Source of the DNA: Carettochelys insculpta
Taxonomy: Eukaryota > Chordata > Testudines > Carettochelyidae
Assembly (NCBI RefSeq): GCF_033958435.1
Contig: NC_134138.1
Location: 176,250,798-176,314,797, forward strand
Direction of reading: 5' to 3'
DNA: 64,000 nt
Part shown: in pieces, positions 31,911 to 44,221 of the stretch
Layout of the letters: each line of letters starts with the position of its first letter
Numbering within the stretch: position 1 is the stretch's first letter
Notes under the pieces: generated by a model
Databases searched by the model: none
The model's input: the letters and a program-made list of their open reading frames with translations, nothing else
Told to the model about the DNA's origin: nothing
Position numbers and translations under genes: made by a program

Positions 31911-34846
31911 TCAGCTGTCATGGCAATGAGGACTACTATCTGGTTAAATACCAGTGCTAAAAGAGCAGAATTTCTAGCCACCATCAAGGGTACTTTACCT
32001 TATTTTGAGTTTCAAATTTACATTAAAAATCAGCTAAAATATAATGTATAATAATATGCCAATATGATTTTGATCAGCAATTGTTGTAAATGACTCAGAT
32101 ATAAGAGATTACAAATACAATAATAGGGATTGGAGGCCATTTGTGCAATGGTAGAGGAGAATGGGAGGTATCCTTGAGACAACAAAATGCAGTCCATGCT
32201 CTGAAAAAATTATGGGAACCCTAGAACTAAGATGGGAAAATAAAACATCCAGTTTGAACTTCATTTCTTAATGTGTTATATATTTGAATCTATGCAAATC
32301 TGAGAAGTACTGTACCTAGAAATAAGGACCAATGATGTGAAATGATTGAAATTCACCTAGCTGAAGCCTACGGCTTTTCCTGAGACTCCCAGGAGAAATC
32401 TTGGAGCAATCAGATATAGCCTATTGTAATTAAATTTATACACACATCTGAGTGCAGAAGTTGAGCCAGTGAATCTCTCTTTTTCAAACAAGTCTTAATC
32501 ACACAAAGAGTGAGTAGTTTATAATCTTTTAGGAGAAAAGCAGAAAATGTGCAAGATACAAAGAGCTTCACAGTCAAATAAATGTCCTATAAGAATGGTT
32601 GGAAAGTTACCATTGTTAAAAGCATAGCAAAAGGAAGCAAATACAGTTGCTTATGCTAAACTCATAGCTTTAATTATTCTGAATTTAGATTCTCTACAAC
32701 GAGTTCTTTTTTTCTTTCAGATAAGTCACGAAAGAAACCAGACGCATTATTAGATCTCTCTTTTACATCCTAACTCCTAGGTTTTTTGATAGAACACTTT
32801 CTCCCTAACTTGAATATAATGAAATCTTTGATATGTTCTGAGTGGAGAGGTCGTCCTGGGGTTTTTGCTTTACTCCTTACTGTGAAGAAAATGTTTCTGA
32901 TCCACATTCATGTATATGGCTTCTCAAGGGAGTAATCATCCTCCTTTCTGAAACAATTTATTGATATTCCTCAGTCTCTTAATTATTTTAATTTGTTAAC
33001 TGCATTATATTCAAAAGCATTTGCATTTACAATACAATTTAAGGTAACAAGAACACCAAAAGGTGATATGTTGGATAGCTGTGGAGTGACTTTCTTTTGT
33101 AGTAGGAAGATAAATGAATAGAAAAGGTGCCACTTGCTTTGTGTTCTCTTCCAGCTCATCTTTGATTGGCAGCTATATTCTTTGGCTTGGGACCACTTGA
33201 GTGGGCAGGCTGTCACTTCAGCAGATGGGGAAGTGTGTGGGTATTCCAAATAACTAGTGTGAACATTCATTTGGATGATTGTGGGCATAAATCAGTCAGT
33301 CTGCAGAATCTCCACACCCGAGAGGATAGCAATGGTAAATTACTTAAACCAGGATTGTCTTAAACCAAGATCATTATTAATGACACACAGAACTATTGTT
33401 CATGTTGTCCAAGAACAATATTAAAGGGAAACATATATGTGCCATTTCGGAAAACAGAAGGGACCACTTTTTGCATACAATAAAATCCTAGGCCTGCCGT
33501 GCTTACTGGCCAAGTTAAAAGACAAAGAGAGGCATTGTTGAATTCTCCAAATAGTTGCCATTTAACAAACTTTCATGTATATCAGGGAGGTGAAGTGTTC
33601 ATGATAGACAAAAATACCTGGGATAGGATTTGCTTGAAATTCAATGCACAACCTATCATGCTTCCATGACCACTACTGTGGCTAGAAGTTACCAAGTCTA
33701 TACATAAACAAAATCCTCAAGATTGTCTCCTTTCACTGTGTCTGACAGGTGAGCAGGGACCACAAGACAGCAAGTATTTACGGGATGTAGAAAGTAAACA
33801 TCCCTGGAGGCAGAAAAAGTTAGATGGTGTCAACACCTGCCTTACTTTACAGAGCATCCTGAATTCAAATAAGTTATATAATACAAGTCATATAAATGAA
33901 ACAGAACAAACAAAATTGCTTAATTTGTTTGCCCTTTTATTTTGTTTATTTACTATTGAGGAGAAAACTCTCCTCTCCCTCTTGGTTATATGGCACCATA
34001 CCATAGCAAATAGTGATCAATATTACCCTTGAGATAAAGATCAATTTGTCTCATGTTGATTCCTACTCTTCCTCACGCAGAGCATATGTCTGATGTGTGC
34101 TAGAAAAGCCAGGAAGGATCCTACACATTCATTGCCTGATACTGACGCCCCGAAGGCAGAATTATGAAATCATGAGGTCACTGAAAGTGGCATTCACACT
34201 ACTGTAAGGAATCCCACAGCACTGAGTTTGCTGTGTGAATATTTTTGAGCACCTTGCTATGGGCATTTGTCAGACATCAGATCTCGCATCTGAGCCTTGG
34301 CAGATGGAGAAAGATGTGGGAGGGTAGTGGGTGAGTGAGAGGAGGAACAAACAGGTACTGGCAGATGTCACATGGCAAATGTATGGCATCTGATCTAGGA
34401 ATATCATCAAGATAGAGATATTTTAAAACAAAAAAAGCATGCAGGGCACTAGGAACTAGTGTGTATCCGATGCTGATCGAAAGAGTGATATGGAGGAAGC
34501 CATTGGCAGTGCTTGAGTTTTGTCGATCCTTCAAAACTAAAGAATGTGCATGACGCATGGTTGAGGGTTATCCGCTGGCATCTGGTCTATCAGCTAACTA
34601 TTTACACAGAGCACTCTCATAATACCTGGTACTTGTGGGACAATCTTTGCCGGTGGGGTAGGAAGGTGGCAGTAGTAGGGGAAGACAGCTGCACACTCCA
34701 GTTATAGCAGCATCATGGCTGAGCCCATGGGGATGGCAAATGGGATGCACCAAATAGGCTCATTTTTCAGCTTACCTCATCATGCCTTATCCTTGCTAGC
34801 CATGTTCACAGACGCAGATAATTTCCCTTAAAGTAAGACACAGGGT
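31911..34846. other. No gene recognised
   Basis: Nearly 3 kb of AT-rich unique-looking DNA with no coding motif or repeat I can support on either strand. Confidence 0.5.
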
Positions 34847-35092
34847 GGCTGTGTCTACACTTGCATTCCTCTTTTGAAAGAGGAAACAAAATAGGAAGAA
34901 GGGTTCTTTCGAAGATGTGATTTATTTTCAAAAGAGCCCTGTCTACACTGTTTTTTTCTTTTGAAAGAATCTCTTCTGAAAAGAGATTATGCAAATGAAA
35001 CACAGGATATATAAATCAGTGCCTAATTTGCATTTTCAATTCCCTCACTTGAATTCCTCTTTCAAAAGAGGAATGCAAGTGTAAACACACCC
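34847..35092. mobile_element. Foldback MITE, about 246 bp
   Basis: Ends GCTGTGTCTACACTTGCATT and, reversed, GGGTGTGTTTACACTTGCATT, both followed by CCTCTTTTGAAAGAGGAA, itself a palindrome. An internal partial repeat of the same hairpin lies at 34960-34990. Confidence 0.85.
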
Positions 35093-36599
35093 ATAGAGAC
35101 TCACCAATTAAAAATAGGCGATAGGAGTGGAAATCACTCATCCTTTTTGTTGGCCATCTACATGATAACAACTTGATACAAACACGCAAAGTCTGTACGT
35201 TATACACTGACTAGGCATGCCATCATCCATAGCAACTCTTGAGGAGGAGGCATGAAATGAAGAAAATTCTCATGAGCCAGAAGTATTGAGTCTGAGGGTA
35301 TTTTAGCCCCCAGAAAGAAATTAGTGGGTGCTCTACACCTACTGATAGCCAGCTCTTCCCCAGCAGCTCCAGCCTGCCTGTGGTCCAGCTGATCAATTTC
35401 TCCTTCCCAGCACTTCCTGCTAGCTGCAATCAGCTGTTTCATAGCACACAGGAGGCAGTGAGGAGATATAGAATGGATTTGGGTGTGGGTGGAGTACTGT
35501 GGGAGGGGCAGAAGTGGCAGCTCCCTAACTGAAGTCATGCTTCTTCAGCCTGATGGCCAGTCTGGTTCTTTATTCAATGCCAGTGGAGGCAGCCATCAAA
35601 ATGGTTTGTGAAATAATGAGCCATTTTGGGCCATTGGGATAGGTGACCTGATGGTTTCAAATTCCACAGGTGTCCCTGGAAGCTGACACTGGTGCAAACT
35701 GGAAGAATATTTCATGCACTGAGACAATGAGCAACACTTCTGTTCTGACATGGAGGGGGCAGCGCTGAAATCCTTGCACACACAAACTTCGTAATAGTTC
35801 AGTTCTGGATTTCAGCTACTCTTTCAACACTCATTCAATAGCGTTTGGGTCTAGTGGAATACTTAACACATGCACACTTGTTTCTTAAAATGAACAATAC
35901 AGTAAACACTAGGGAAAAACAAACCCGAGCAGAAAACAAAGAAACCCCCTCCTGAGTTTCCACCCCTTTTTAAAGCCAGACCCCAAAAGAGTTTTTTAAA
36001 ATATTTGAATGATCAGCTAAGTATCCTCCTCTTCCAACCCATTTTCTTCATCCCCTCATTTTCCAAGGTCCATCTACCATCTAAATCAGAAGGACTGGCT
36101 ATTTTATGAAATCCTCCTTATGTGAGTTTTCCAGCAGCTTCGAAAAGTATCTGGACTCTTCTGAGAGTTTCTCTAGGTTTGCCATCACAGGTAAACCTGC
36201 TTCTTGTAAGCTCTGTGTTTAAGGACCAGCTATTATTGGGCCTTCTATGTCTAAAGATATTTATTATTTAAAGCTCTCTGTATGCCTCCCATTCCATTCC
36301 AGTCTGATTCAAAGCCTATCAGTTAGTAATAAAACAGCAGCAGCTGGCAGGAGAGGAGTTATTAGCACTCAAAGAGGTTACAAATCCTTTAGGTTCTGCG
36401 TGTGACAAAGTACAATATGCATGAATTTATTGTACTAAAACAACTCTGCTGTTCATTAATGAGTGTTATTATAGCTGCTTACTCTGATGTGAGATTATTA
36501 CACACTCGCCATACACAGAAAAGCATAAATCACAAATAAACTAACAATTAAATACAGCAACAAAACTAACATCGCTATTTGATAATCTGGTAATTAGAT
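35093..36599. other. No gene; one probable old repeat
   Basis: About 35210-35510 resembles, on minus, a turtle interspersed repeat (AGAGCACCCACTAATTTC, CAGCTGGACCACAGGCAGGC), recalled and not verified. Nothing else recognised. Confidence 0.35.
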
Positions 36600-37690
36600 A
36601 CAGCCCCATCTGTTACAATCCTACTCACAGAGACCAAAAAACTTTAAGGTCTCTACCAGGCATTTGTAAAACTACCCACTAGGAGAAGTGAAAAACCAGA
36701 TTGACAGGGACAAACAAACATCCAGAAATCAGCTACTTCTACATAGGCCCAAGAAGGTTAATAACAGAACACCACTTGTCATCACCTATAACGCCCCCAA
36801 CACAAACCCCTCCAGTGTATTATCGACAAACTACAACCTGTACGGGAACATGATGCTACACTTTCAGAGGCCCTAAGTGAAAGATCCGTTCTTCTCTATG
36901 GACACCCACCTAAGATCAGGAAAATTCTCACTAGCAACCACAGGCCATACCACAGAAATACTAATCCTGGAACCTTGACTTGCAACAAACCCCACTGCCA
37001 ACTCTGTCCACATATTTACTCTGGAGGCACCATCACTGGACTAAGTACATCAGTCACATGATCGGGGCTCATATTCCCATACCTCCACCTATGTTATATA
37101 TGCCATCTTCTGCCAGCTGCCCATCTGCTATGTATATTGGACAATCACTTCACCAAAGAATAAATGGACACAAATCAGACATTAGGAATCTGAATACACA
37201 TAAACCAGTCAAGTAAGCATTTCAATAGAGCAGACCATACCATCCAAGACCTGAACACCTGAATCCTAAAACAGAGACTTTAACACCAGATTACAAAGGG
37301 GGACATCCAAACTGGAATTTATTCTCAAGTTCGACACTTTATGTCTGGGCCTCAATAAAGAGAGCAATTACCTTACTCATTGCAAGGACTGTTTCCCCAT
37401 CTTTGATATTCATAGTGGCCTCAGGTAACTCACTTAACTGAATAGACAATTGCAGTATGTAGTTTTCTTCCCCCTCATCAGCTCCTTCACCTCCCCTCCT
37501 TCAGCCCTCTGTATCTGATTCATCAGTTTTCATTTAATTTTTTCTATCTTTTTGTTAAATTCTCATCTTGCCAGTATACTTTTACCAGAATTTTCAGATG
37601 TAAAGAAGCGGGTCTATCCCATGAAAAGTCATCACCTAATAAGTCATTTTGTTAGTTTTTAAAGTGCTACAAGACTGCTTTTTTTTTTCT
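36600..37690 (+). mobile_element. Penelope-like element, 5'-truncated and decayed
   Basis: Contains remnants of the region between RT and endonuclease (CNKPHCQLCPHIYSGGT-like cysteine/histidine motif over about 36980-37030, across a frameshift). Then come the GIY-YIG endonuclease, a 3' untranslated region, and the tail (CACCTAATAAGTCATTTTG, TTTAAAGTGCTACAAGACTG). The ribozyme-like core is degenerate. The MITE at 37695 directly follows. Confidence 0.7.
36980..37216 (+). pseudogene. GIY-YIG endonuclease fragment of Penelope-like element
   Basis: In the 78-codon frame, PSAMYIGQSLHQRINGHKSD matches the GIY-YIG-type nuclease that Penelope-like elements use for target cleavage. The usual spacer between YIGQ and the LRQR helix is three residues shorter here than in the copy at 39364. 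The start methionine is incidental and the upstream frame is broken. It probably cannot act alone. Confidence 0.65.
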
Positions 37691-37694
37691 TTGA

Positions 37695-38056
37695 AGGGGA
37701 CATGTAAACAAGCCCAATCGGAGAGTAGCAATGATGTGCTGTGCTGCATATGCTAACTTTGAAGTTGCTAACTTTGAAGCAGCAGCAGGCGGTGTAGCTG
37801 CAGTCACTTCGAAGTACCTACACTACTTCGAAGTTCTCTAAATATTTTGGGAGTAAGGGAATTTGAATTTGCGTGGGTACTTTGAAGTGCCTGTGGCTAC
37901 TTTGCTTGCTGCCACTTCGAAGGTAGCAATTTCAAAGTTGGCGTGGTGGGAACTACGTTAATGAGACACTGCATATGCAGCACAGCACCTCATTGCTATT
38001 CTCCAAAAGGGCTCGTTTACATGTCCCCTGCGAAGGAGGGGGCTAGGGTAGATGAT
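37695..38056. mobile_element. Palindromic MITE, about 330-360 bp
   Basis: GGGGACATGTAAACAAGCCC at the left and, reversed from the right, GGGGACATGTAAACGAGCCC. The arms extend about 60 bp to GTGCTGTGCTGCATATGC. The right side continues with CTACCCTAGCCCCCTCC (reversed), so the left tip seems lost against the Penelope tail. Confidence 0.85.
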
Positions 38057-38627
38057 CCCTATTTGTATTAAAGAAAATGCTTAATTGCAGCTAGGGGTAT
38101 TCCATTACTTTGCATGACTCTTTCAGCTTTAGCGGTACTATATGAAACATATTTTTATTTCAGCTTTATAGAAGTACGAGGTACGCTCTTCAGTGGATTA
38201 GGTTACCAGAGGGGGAAAGGAAGTCAACCTATCTGGGATCTAACTATGCCATTGCTGCTGATTTACTATGTGATTTCAAACAAGAAAATTTGGCTGACAT
38301 TTTTAAGAGGCCCCTAATTTTTGAGTGCCCACCCTGAGATAGCTAATTGCTCTATGTCTTATTTTTCCAATTTTAAATTAGGTGCGATATGTCTTTAGGC
38401 TCTGCAAACATTCATTCATTTACACACAAATGGTAAATCGTTCACATGCGATATGCGTTTGCACAATCATAGTCTTTGTTGTATTGTAAACTATGGTATG
38501 GACTATGCCGTCTGTTAAGTTTGGTAATAATAATAATAAGCATCTACCACACATACATGTATTCTTGAAAACATCTAATCTACTGTATATTGGAGTTTGT
38601 CAGTGTGATCAAGCACTCCTTCTAAAC
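38057..38627. other. No gene recognised
   Basis: AT-rich, with a short (AAT)n near 38527-38539. Confidence 0.5.
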
Positions 38628-39085
38628 CAGAGGTCAGCAACCAAAATAGCAAGAAGAGCCATTTTTCCCAAATTGATAAAAAAACAATAATTTAAAGCCA
38701 CATTCTATGTGAATATGAGATGGTCCTTAATAAATAATGTCAAATCACCCTTTCTGTAGCCCCATTTTAAGAACAGTGCATGCACCAAGAATTTGTAATC
38801 CAGGGCATTCACAAACTTTTTACACATTCTATTTTCTCACAGCGTACAACTGTCTTCCTTACTTTCAATCCTGAACCCTCTTTCTCGCTGGAGGACATTT
38901 AGGAGGAGTTATCCAATGCTTTGAGATCACATATAATTTACTATTTAGAAATGAGTTGTTCATTTTGGGACTTTTAGATGTTCACTATTTATCAAAAATA
39001 ATCAGGAGGTTTTTTTTCCACTTTCATGCAAAGAAGTCCTTAAAGAGGTTCATGTGGCTCCAGAGCCACAGGTTGCAGACCCCTG
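38628..39085 (+). mobile_element. hAT MITE, 458 bp
   Basis: Ends CAGAGGTCAGCAACC and, reversed, CAGGGGTCTGCAACC. Flanks TTCTAAAC (38620-38627) and TCCTAAAC (39086-39093) differ at one of eight bases. A second copy lies inverted at 55473-55950. Confidence 0.88.
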
Positions 39086-39149
39086 TCCTAAACATTAAGA
39101 GCCAGGGCTACCAAATTCAGTATACAGCTTCCTCCGATCATAGCTTAAA

Positions 39150-39272
39150 GCTACATAAGGGTTTGGCTGTCCCAGGTGAATGGAATTTGCCTAGAATGGT
39201 ATTGCTTCTCATAAATAAATAACTAAATCAAGTACTGTCCTCAAAACTGATGTACGTGAGTGAATGTTGAAA
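39150..39272 (+). repeat. Satellite-like ~115-bp unit (copy 3)
   Basis: Contains TGGTATTGCTTCTCATAAA and CAAGTACTGTCCTCAAAACTGA; it continues into copy 4 after removal of the Penelope insertion. Confidence 0.6.
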
Positions 39273-39363
39273 AGTAATGGACAGGGAGCTGTGCTAGTCT
39301 ATACACTATCAAAACAAAAAGCAGTCAAGTAGCACTTTAAAGACTAGCAAAATAATTTATTCG

Positions 39364-39645
39364 GTGAGCTTTCATTCAGCTTTGTCCACACATCATCTCT
39401 GGAAATACCATCACTGGACTTTACCAGGGGTTACTCACAGAATCACGGGCACTTTCTCATGCTCCTCTACTAACATCATATATGCCATCATGTGCCAACA
39501 ATGCCCAGATGCTTTGTATATTGGACAGACTTCTAACTCCCTTAGACAAAGGGTTAATGGGCACAAAACAGACATAAAAACATTCCAGATCCATAAACCC
39601 GTTACTCAACATTTTAATGGAATGGGCATTCTGTTAATGACTTAA
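39364..39645 (+). pseudogene. GIY-YIG endonuclease C-terminal part of Penelope-like element
   Basis: A 93-codon open frame whose middle reads NIIYAIMCQQCPDALYIGQT and SLRQRVNGHKTDI, followed by KPVTQHFN. This is the GIY-YIG nuclease core: the I-Y strand, the YIG strand, and the Arg-containing helix. It nicks the target for reverse transcription. The first 15 or so residues derive from the inverted tail, so the methionine is not a true start. The frame ends early (MGILLMT), apparently from a frameshift before the usual C-terminus. It is 5'-truncated; the reverse transcriptase is absent. Confidence 0.75.
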
Positions 39646-39947
39646 GAGTAAGTGTGTTACTGAAAAAAAATTTCACACCGCTATTCAAAGAGAAACAGCC
39701 GAGCTGGCTTTTATATTCAAATTTGTCACATTAACATGTGGTTTGAACCGGGATGGTACATTTCTGAGTCACTAAAAGGGCTCGTCTGCATACTCAGCTT
39801 AATCTAATTCTTGACCTTTCCCACCCCGCCACCCCTCCACTCTCTGATTTGCTCACCTTGATCATTTTTTTCTGATTTGTCCTCCTTGATTACTGTTTTT
39901 GGTTCTCTGTGCCTGAAATATTGAGTCTGTTCTGGTCTGGCTATTGT

Positions 39948-39983
39948 CTGAAGAAGTGGGTCTGTCCCACGAAAGCTCACCTA
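39948..39983 (+). ncRNA. Hammerhead-ribozyme-like motif, core intact
   Basis: CTGAAGA (39948-39954) fits the CUGANGA core. AGTGGG...CCCAC forms stem II with a TCTGT loop. GAAA follows at 39971-39974. A short stem III (AG/CU, loop CUCAC) leads to U-A with cleavage expected after 39983. Four weak pairs (one G-U) could form stem I. Hammerheads in Penelope terminal repeats are established. Stems I and III are short, so activity of a single copy is uncertain. Confidence 0.6.
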
Positions 39984-40044
39984 ATAAATTATTTTGTTAG
40001 TCTTTAAAGTGCTACTTGACTGCTTTTTGTTTTGAATGTTGAAA

Positions 40045-40150
40045 GATACTGAACCAAGATGAGCCAGAAAAATAGGATGAACTTGGAATAGGATTGCTTC
40101 TCAATAAACCCTATGGAAAAGAAAGAAATTGAATAAATTTGGAGTAGCGC
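40045..40150 (+). repeat. Satellite-like ~115-bp unit (copy 4)
   Basis: ACTGAACCAAGATGAGCC, then GGAATAGGATTGCTTCTCAA, closely matching copy 1 read on its minus strand. Confidence 0.65.
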
Positions 40151-41651
40151 TCTACTTTGGCACAGCTAAATCAATATTTACAGTCTGCAAATTAGAAGAC
40201 AATGTTGTTGGAAACAAAATTGACTATTGCCCTTTTTTGTTAAAACATAGCGAACGATAAGAGTTAAATGTCTGATCGCATATAGAACTATGAGCATATG
40301 ATGAAGTTGATGGCATTCCCATTTAAAATTTCTATTAAAAATTAAATGGAAATTTTTTAACAATCACATTTTTAAGACATCCAAAATAAAAAATAACTTC
40401 ATAAATATAAAACTGTATTTTTCAAAAATCATTTAAAGCATTTAAATGAAGAATATTTTCCTTTCATTTAACACCCCCCTCACATCTTTAATTGAGTTAG
40501 GACCTGAGCAATGCTAGGTACATCTGCTAATTAACAATAATAGGAATATTTGTACAATAACTCAGCAATGGTGTGAAACTTGACTAATTAGTATTGCAAA
40601 GAACTTTGAGAACCCGAGAGAAAATGCTTACAGGCACTATACATTCAGAGACGTATTGCTATTCCTGCAGAGACTAGATAATGATAACCTGCAGCACAGC
40701 CAGTAAGCATCATCATATGCTCATAGTTCGATATGTGATCAGTGTTATCCCCTTTTCCCAAGGCTATAGTTAGGGAAATTCTGAGCCAGCTTGGAAGGTT
40801 ATTTGATTCATGAGCAATACTAACAGTTATTGAAAGGCAATGTGGTGCAGTGGAGCCATGCTGGATAACTGAGCATCGCACATTTTGTTGCAAAAGGCAA
40901 CCAATAATTCAGTCAGTCTTGGACAAGAGTGCTTATTGTGGAGAGTGTCCTCCGGTTGCACTCAGTCCCTGTCCTATGCTTAGAAGAAATAAATCAGAAA
41001 TAGTGATTTTTTAGCCAATAGCAAATTATAATTGATTTTAGAGAACACGAATTAAAATATTTATCTTATTCAGTCAACAACAATTCTTTGCAAGTATAAA
41101 AAATGTACTTAGCATTTTATAGAAATATGTGCCAGCTGTCAAAGGTAGCAAAATCCCCATACTACCTGGGGGTTGGAAAGTACCCATCTGCTTTTGTTAC
41201 CTGCAATAATAGGTATTTTGGCAGCACTTGCCAACAGTTGTTTTATTTCTTTATTAATGAAGCTTTATATTGGACGATATATTTGTGCGAGATTAAACAG
41301 GAAAAAAGTCCATCCTCATGGCATTTGATGAATAACATGACTGCATTGTTGTTAGATGTTTTGTGCAGCTGGTACTAAAAATTAATTGTGTTTGTACCTC
41401 TTCTTTCCTCATTAGAGTCTTTATCACAGGAATGGGCCATGTGGGTTGGAGACTGCATTTTCATTACAATCTCTTTGTCATAAAAGTACATTCTATAATT
41501 AGAGATATCATGAAGTTTCCTCAAAATAATTATCTTTGGATCTTCTGAAGAGGTGATAAATACATCAATGAAACATGCAAGTGGGATAAATTTTAATATA
41601 CTGTATTGCAAAATGTCTACTCCCAAATATGGACTTGGATTTGCTATTTAA

Positions 41652-41693
<42 letters not shown>

Positions 41694-42059
41694 CAGACTT
41701 TTCTGAGCACTGGACTAGGTACCACCACAGTTAAATTTGATTCAAGTAGCAAAAATTACCAATCCCAAGCATTTAAACCTCATGAGTAAGCCCTTCCCCC
41801 CAAAATATGAGATTTAGGTTTGTTTAAAGTTTTTTTTATTTACATGGGGATTTTGGAGCTTCTATGGAGCATGTAAATCACATACTGAAGCTTTCCCCCA
41901 TAATTATCAGGGCTACAAGTTTATACCTGTGACAGGGCTCCTTGTTTGTCAAACCAGACCACCCAGTTGTTAGGATTCCCTGTTAGATCAGATAATTGTA
42001 GAGCGGTTGTCTCTGCATCTTGGATGAGGCCTAGCAAATAGTACACCCTGTGTCTCCAG
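40151..42059. other. No gene recognised
   Basis: AT-rich with only the (AAT)n microsatellite standing out. Confidence 0.5.
41652..41693 (+). repeat. (AAT)14 microsatellite
   Basis: About fourteen uninterrupted AAT units. Confidence 0.95.
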
Positions 42060-42760
42060 ACTTGGCTAACTATAGTTGGAGTTCTGGCCCTCTGAGTAAG
42101 ATGAAACAATGGTCAACGAGTAGCTTCTGGGCAGGGCTGGGACAAACAAGCAGTCCATAGCCCCCAAGCTTCCTCACTGAGGCTGGCAGTCTCTTTTGGG
42201 GTTCTGGCCCTCTCCTGGAGCAGGACAAGCAGTCTATAGCCCTAAGCCTCTCAGCTGCAGCAGACCATAGCAAATGGGGAATCAGCCTCTTGAGTAGAGC
42301 AGAACAGCAATCAGTCTGTAGCTTCTGGGCATGGCAGAACAAATAAACAGTCTGTGTTTCCTGAGCCTCCAGGTTGGGACTGAGAGCAAACGGCAGCCAT
42401 GGCTAATAGTCTGTGGGGTGTAGCAGTGGAATCCAGGCCCTATCACTCCACCATGTTCCAGCCTGGGGCCTGCTGGACTTCCCCACTACTGACTGTGGCA
42501 TCAGCTTCTACTTCATCCTCTGGGTCACAGCCTATAATGAGGTTCATCCTAGGCATCTTCTCAGCTGGAGGCAGCTTGATGTCCCCATCAGTCTCTGCAG
42601 TCCCTGAGCCATCTGTAGTACAGTTCAGCTCCATGGGCTCTGCCCTGTGCAGCATCACCAGTCCTTGGATGAGCTTGCACTACATGTCCTTCCTTGTCCA
42701 CAGTCAGCCCTGACTGAGCTGGGCTGCCTCTTTTTATCTAGCTCTTCCACCTAGAGCACG
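42060..42760. repeat. Old GC-richer interspersed repeat with internal duplications
   Basis: GTTCTGGCCCTCT occurs near 42081 and 42200, and GTAGCTTCTGGGCA near 42120 and 42320, in a lattice of CAGTC/GCAGACC blocks. The composition resembles a degraded LTR-element region, but I find no coding motif. Confidence 0.4.
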
Positions 42761-42912
42761 TGTAGCAAGGGAAAGGGGGTGTGGCATCCTGAGCCTAGTT
42801 ATTTTAAATGGCACCTGAGAACCTTCCAAGAAAATATGACTTTGGGAGCTGAGCTTTAAGAAATCATCAAATTTCATAAAACTTGGAACACTTGTTAGAG
42901 CAACACTAAGAC

Positions 42913-44180
42913 AGAATCATAGAGTCATAGAACCATAGAAGAGTAGGACTGGAAAGGACCTCGAGAGGCCATCGAGTCCAGCCCCCTGCCCTCACAGCAG
43001 GACCAAGCACTTCCTAGACCATCCCCGAAAGCCATCTATCTAACCTCTTCTTAAATATCTCCAGTGATGGAGATTTTACCACCTCCCTTGGCAATTCGTT
43101 CCAGTGTTTGATCACCCTGACAGTTAGGAACTTTTTCCTAATGTCCAACCTGAACCTCCCCTGCTGCAATTTAAGTCCATTGCCTCTTGTTCTATCCTCA
43201 GAGGCAAGGAAGAACAAGTTCCCTCCCTCTGCCTTATGACACCCTTTTAGATACCTGAAAACTGCTATCATGTCCCCCCTCAGTCTTCTCTTTTTGAAAC
43301 TAAACAAGCCCAATTCTTTCAGCCTTTCTTCATAGGTCATGTTCTCTAGACCTTTGATCATTCTCATTGCTCTCCTCTGGACCCTCTCCAATTTCTCCAC
43401 ATCCTTCCTGAACTGCGGTGCCCACAACTGGACACACTACTCCAGCTGAGGCCTAACCAGCGCAGAGTAGAGCGGGAGAATGACTTCTCGTGTTTTGTTC
43501 ACAACACACCTGTTAATGCATCCTAGAATCATGTTTGCTTTTTTTGCAACAGCATCACACTGTTAACTCATATTTAGCTTGTGGTCCATGATAACCCCTA
43601 GATCCCTTTCTGATGTACTCATTCCTAGGCAGTCCTTTCCCATTCTGTATGTGTGACACTGATTGTTTCTTCCTAAGTGGAGCACTTTGCATTTGCCCTT
43701 ATTAAACTTCATCCTGTTTACCTCAGCCCATTTCTCCAGTTTATCCAGATCCTTTTGAATTATAACCCTATCCTCCAAAGAAGTTGCAACCCCTCCCAGC
43801 TTGGGATCATCTGCAAACTTCAGAAGTGTACTTTCTATGTCAATATCTAAATCGTTAATGAAGATATTGAACAGAACCAGTCCTAAAACAGGCCCCTGCA
43901 GAACCCCACTAGTTATACTTTTCCAGCAGGATTGAAAACCATTAATAACTACTGTCTGGGTACGGTTATCCAGCCAGTTGTTCACCCACCTTATAGTAGC
44001 CACATCTAAGTTGTATTTGAGTAGTTTATTGATAAGTATATTATGTGAGACCGTGTCAAATGCTTTACTGAAGTCTAGGTATATCACATCCACCGCTTCT
44101 CCCTTATCCACAAGGCTCGTTATTCTATCAAAGAAAGCTATTAGATTGGTTTGACATGATCTGTTTTTAACAAAACCCGA
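42913..44180 (-). pseudogene. CR1 LINE, 5'-truncated, with RT remains
   Basis: On minus, the RT palm carries VIYLDFSKAFDTVSHN, GVLQGPVLG, FNIFINDL and KFADDPKLGG, then KCKVLHLGR. The downstream thumb and tail frame (43427-43014) contains RRAMRMIKGL and HWNELPREVV and ends WLSGMV. The catalytic FADD is kept, but GVPQGSVLG has changed to GVLQGPVLG and a stop separates the two frames near 43562. The 3' end carries the CR1 tail (TGGTTCTATGACTCTATGAT on minus, near 42915-42934). Upstream sequence ends near 44180, so the first ORF and most of the RT fingers are missing. It is one of the younger CR1 copies here but cannot move. Confidence 0.92.
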
Positions 44181-44221
44181 CAGGAGAAGTTAGTGATAAA
44201 TGCCTTAGCAATAAAGCACAT

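Larger units (their letters stand above)
39273..40032 (+). mobile_element. Penelope-like element with inverted 5' repeat and 12-bp duplication
   Basis: TGAATGTTGAAA flanks it exactly (39261-39272, 40033-40044). The insert starts with an inverted copy of its own tail (39290-39370), followed by the end of the endonuclease gene and a 3' untranslated region, and closes with the direct tail (39948-40032). An inverted terminal repeat at the 5' end of a truncated copy is a known Penelope arrangement. It interrupts a satellite-like unit, so it is younger than that repeat. Confidence 0.9.
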
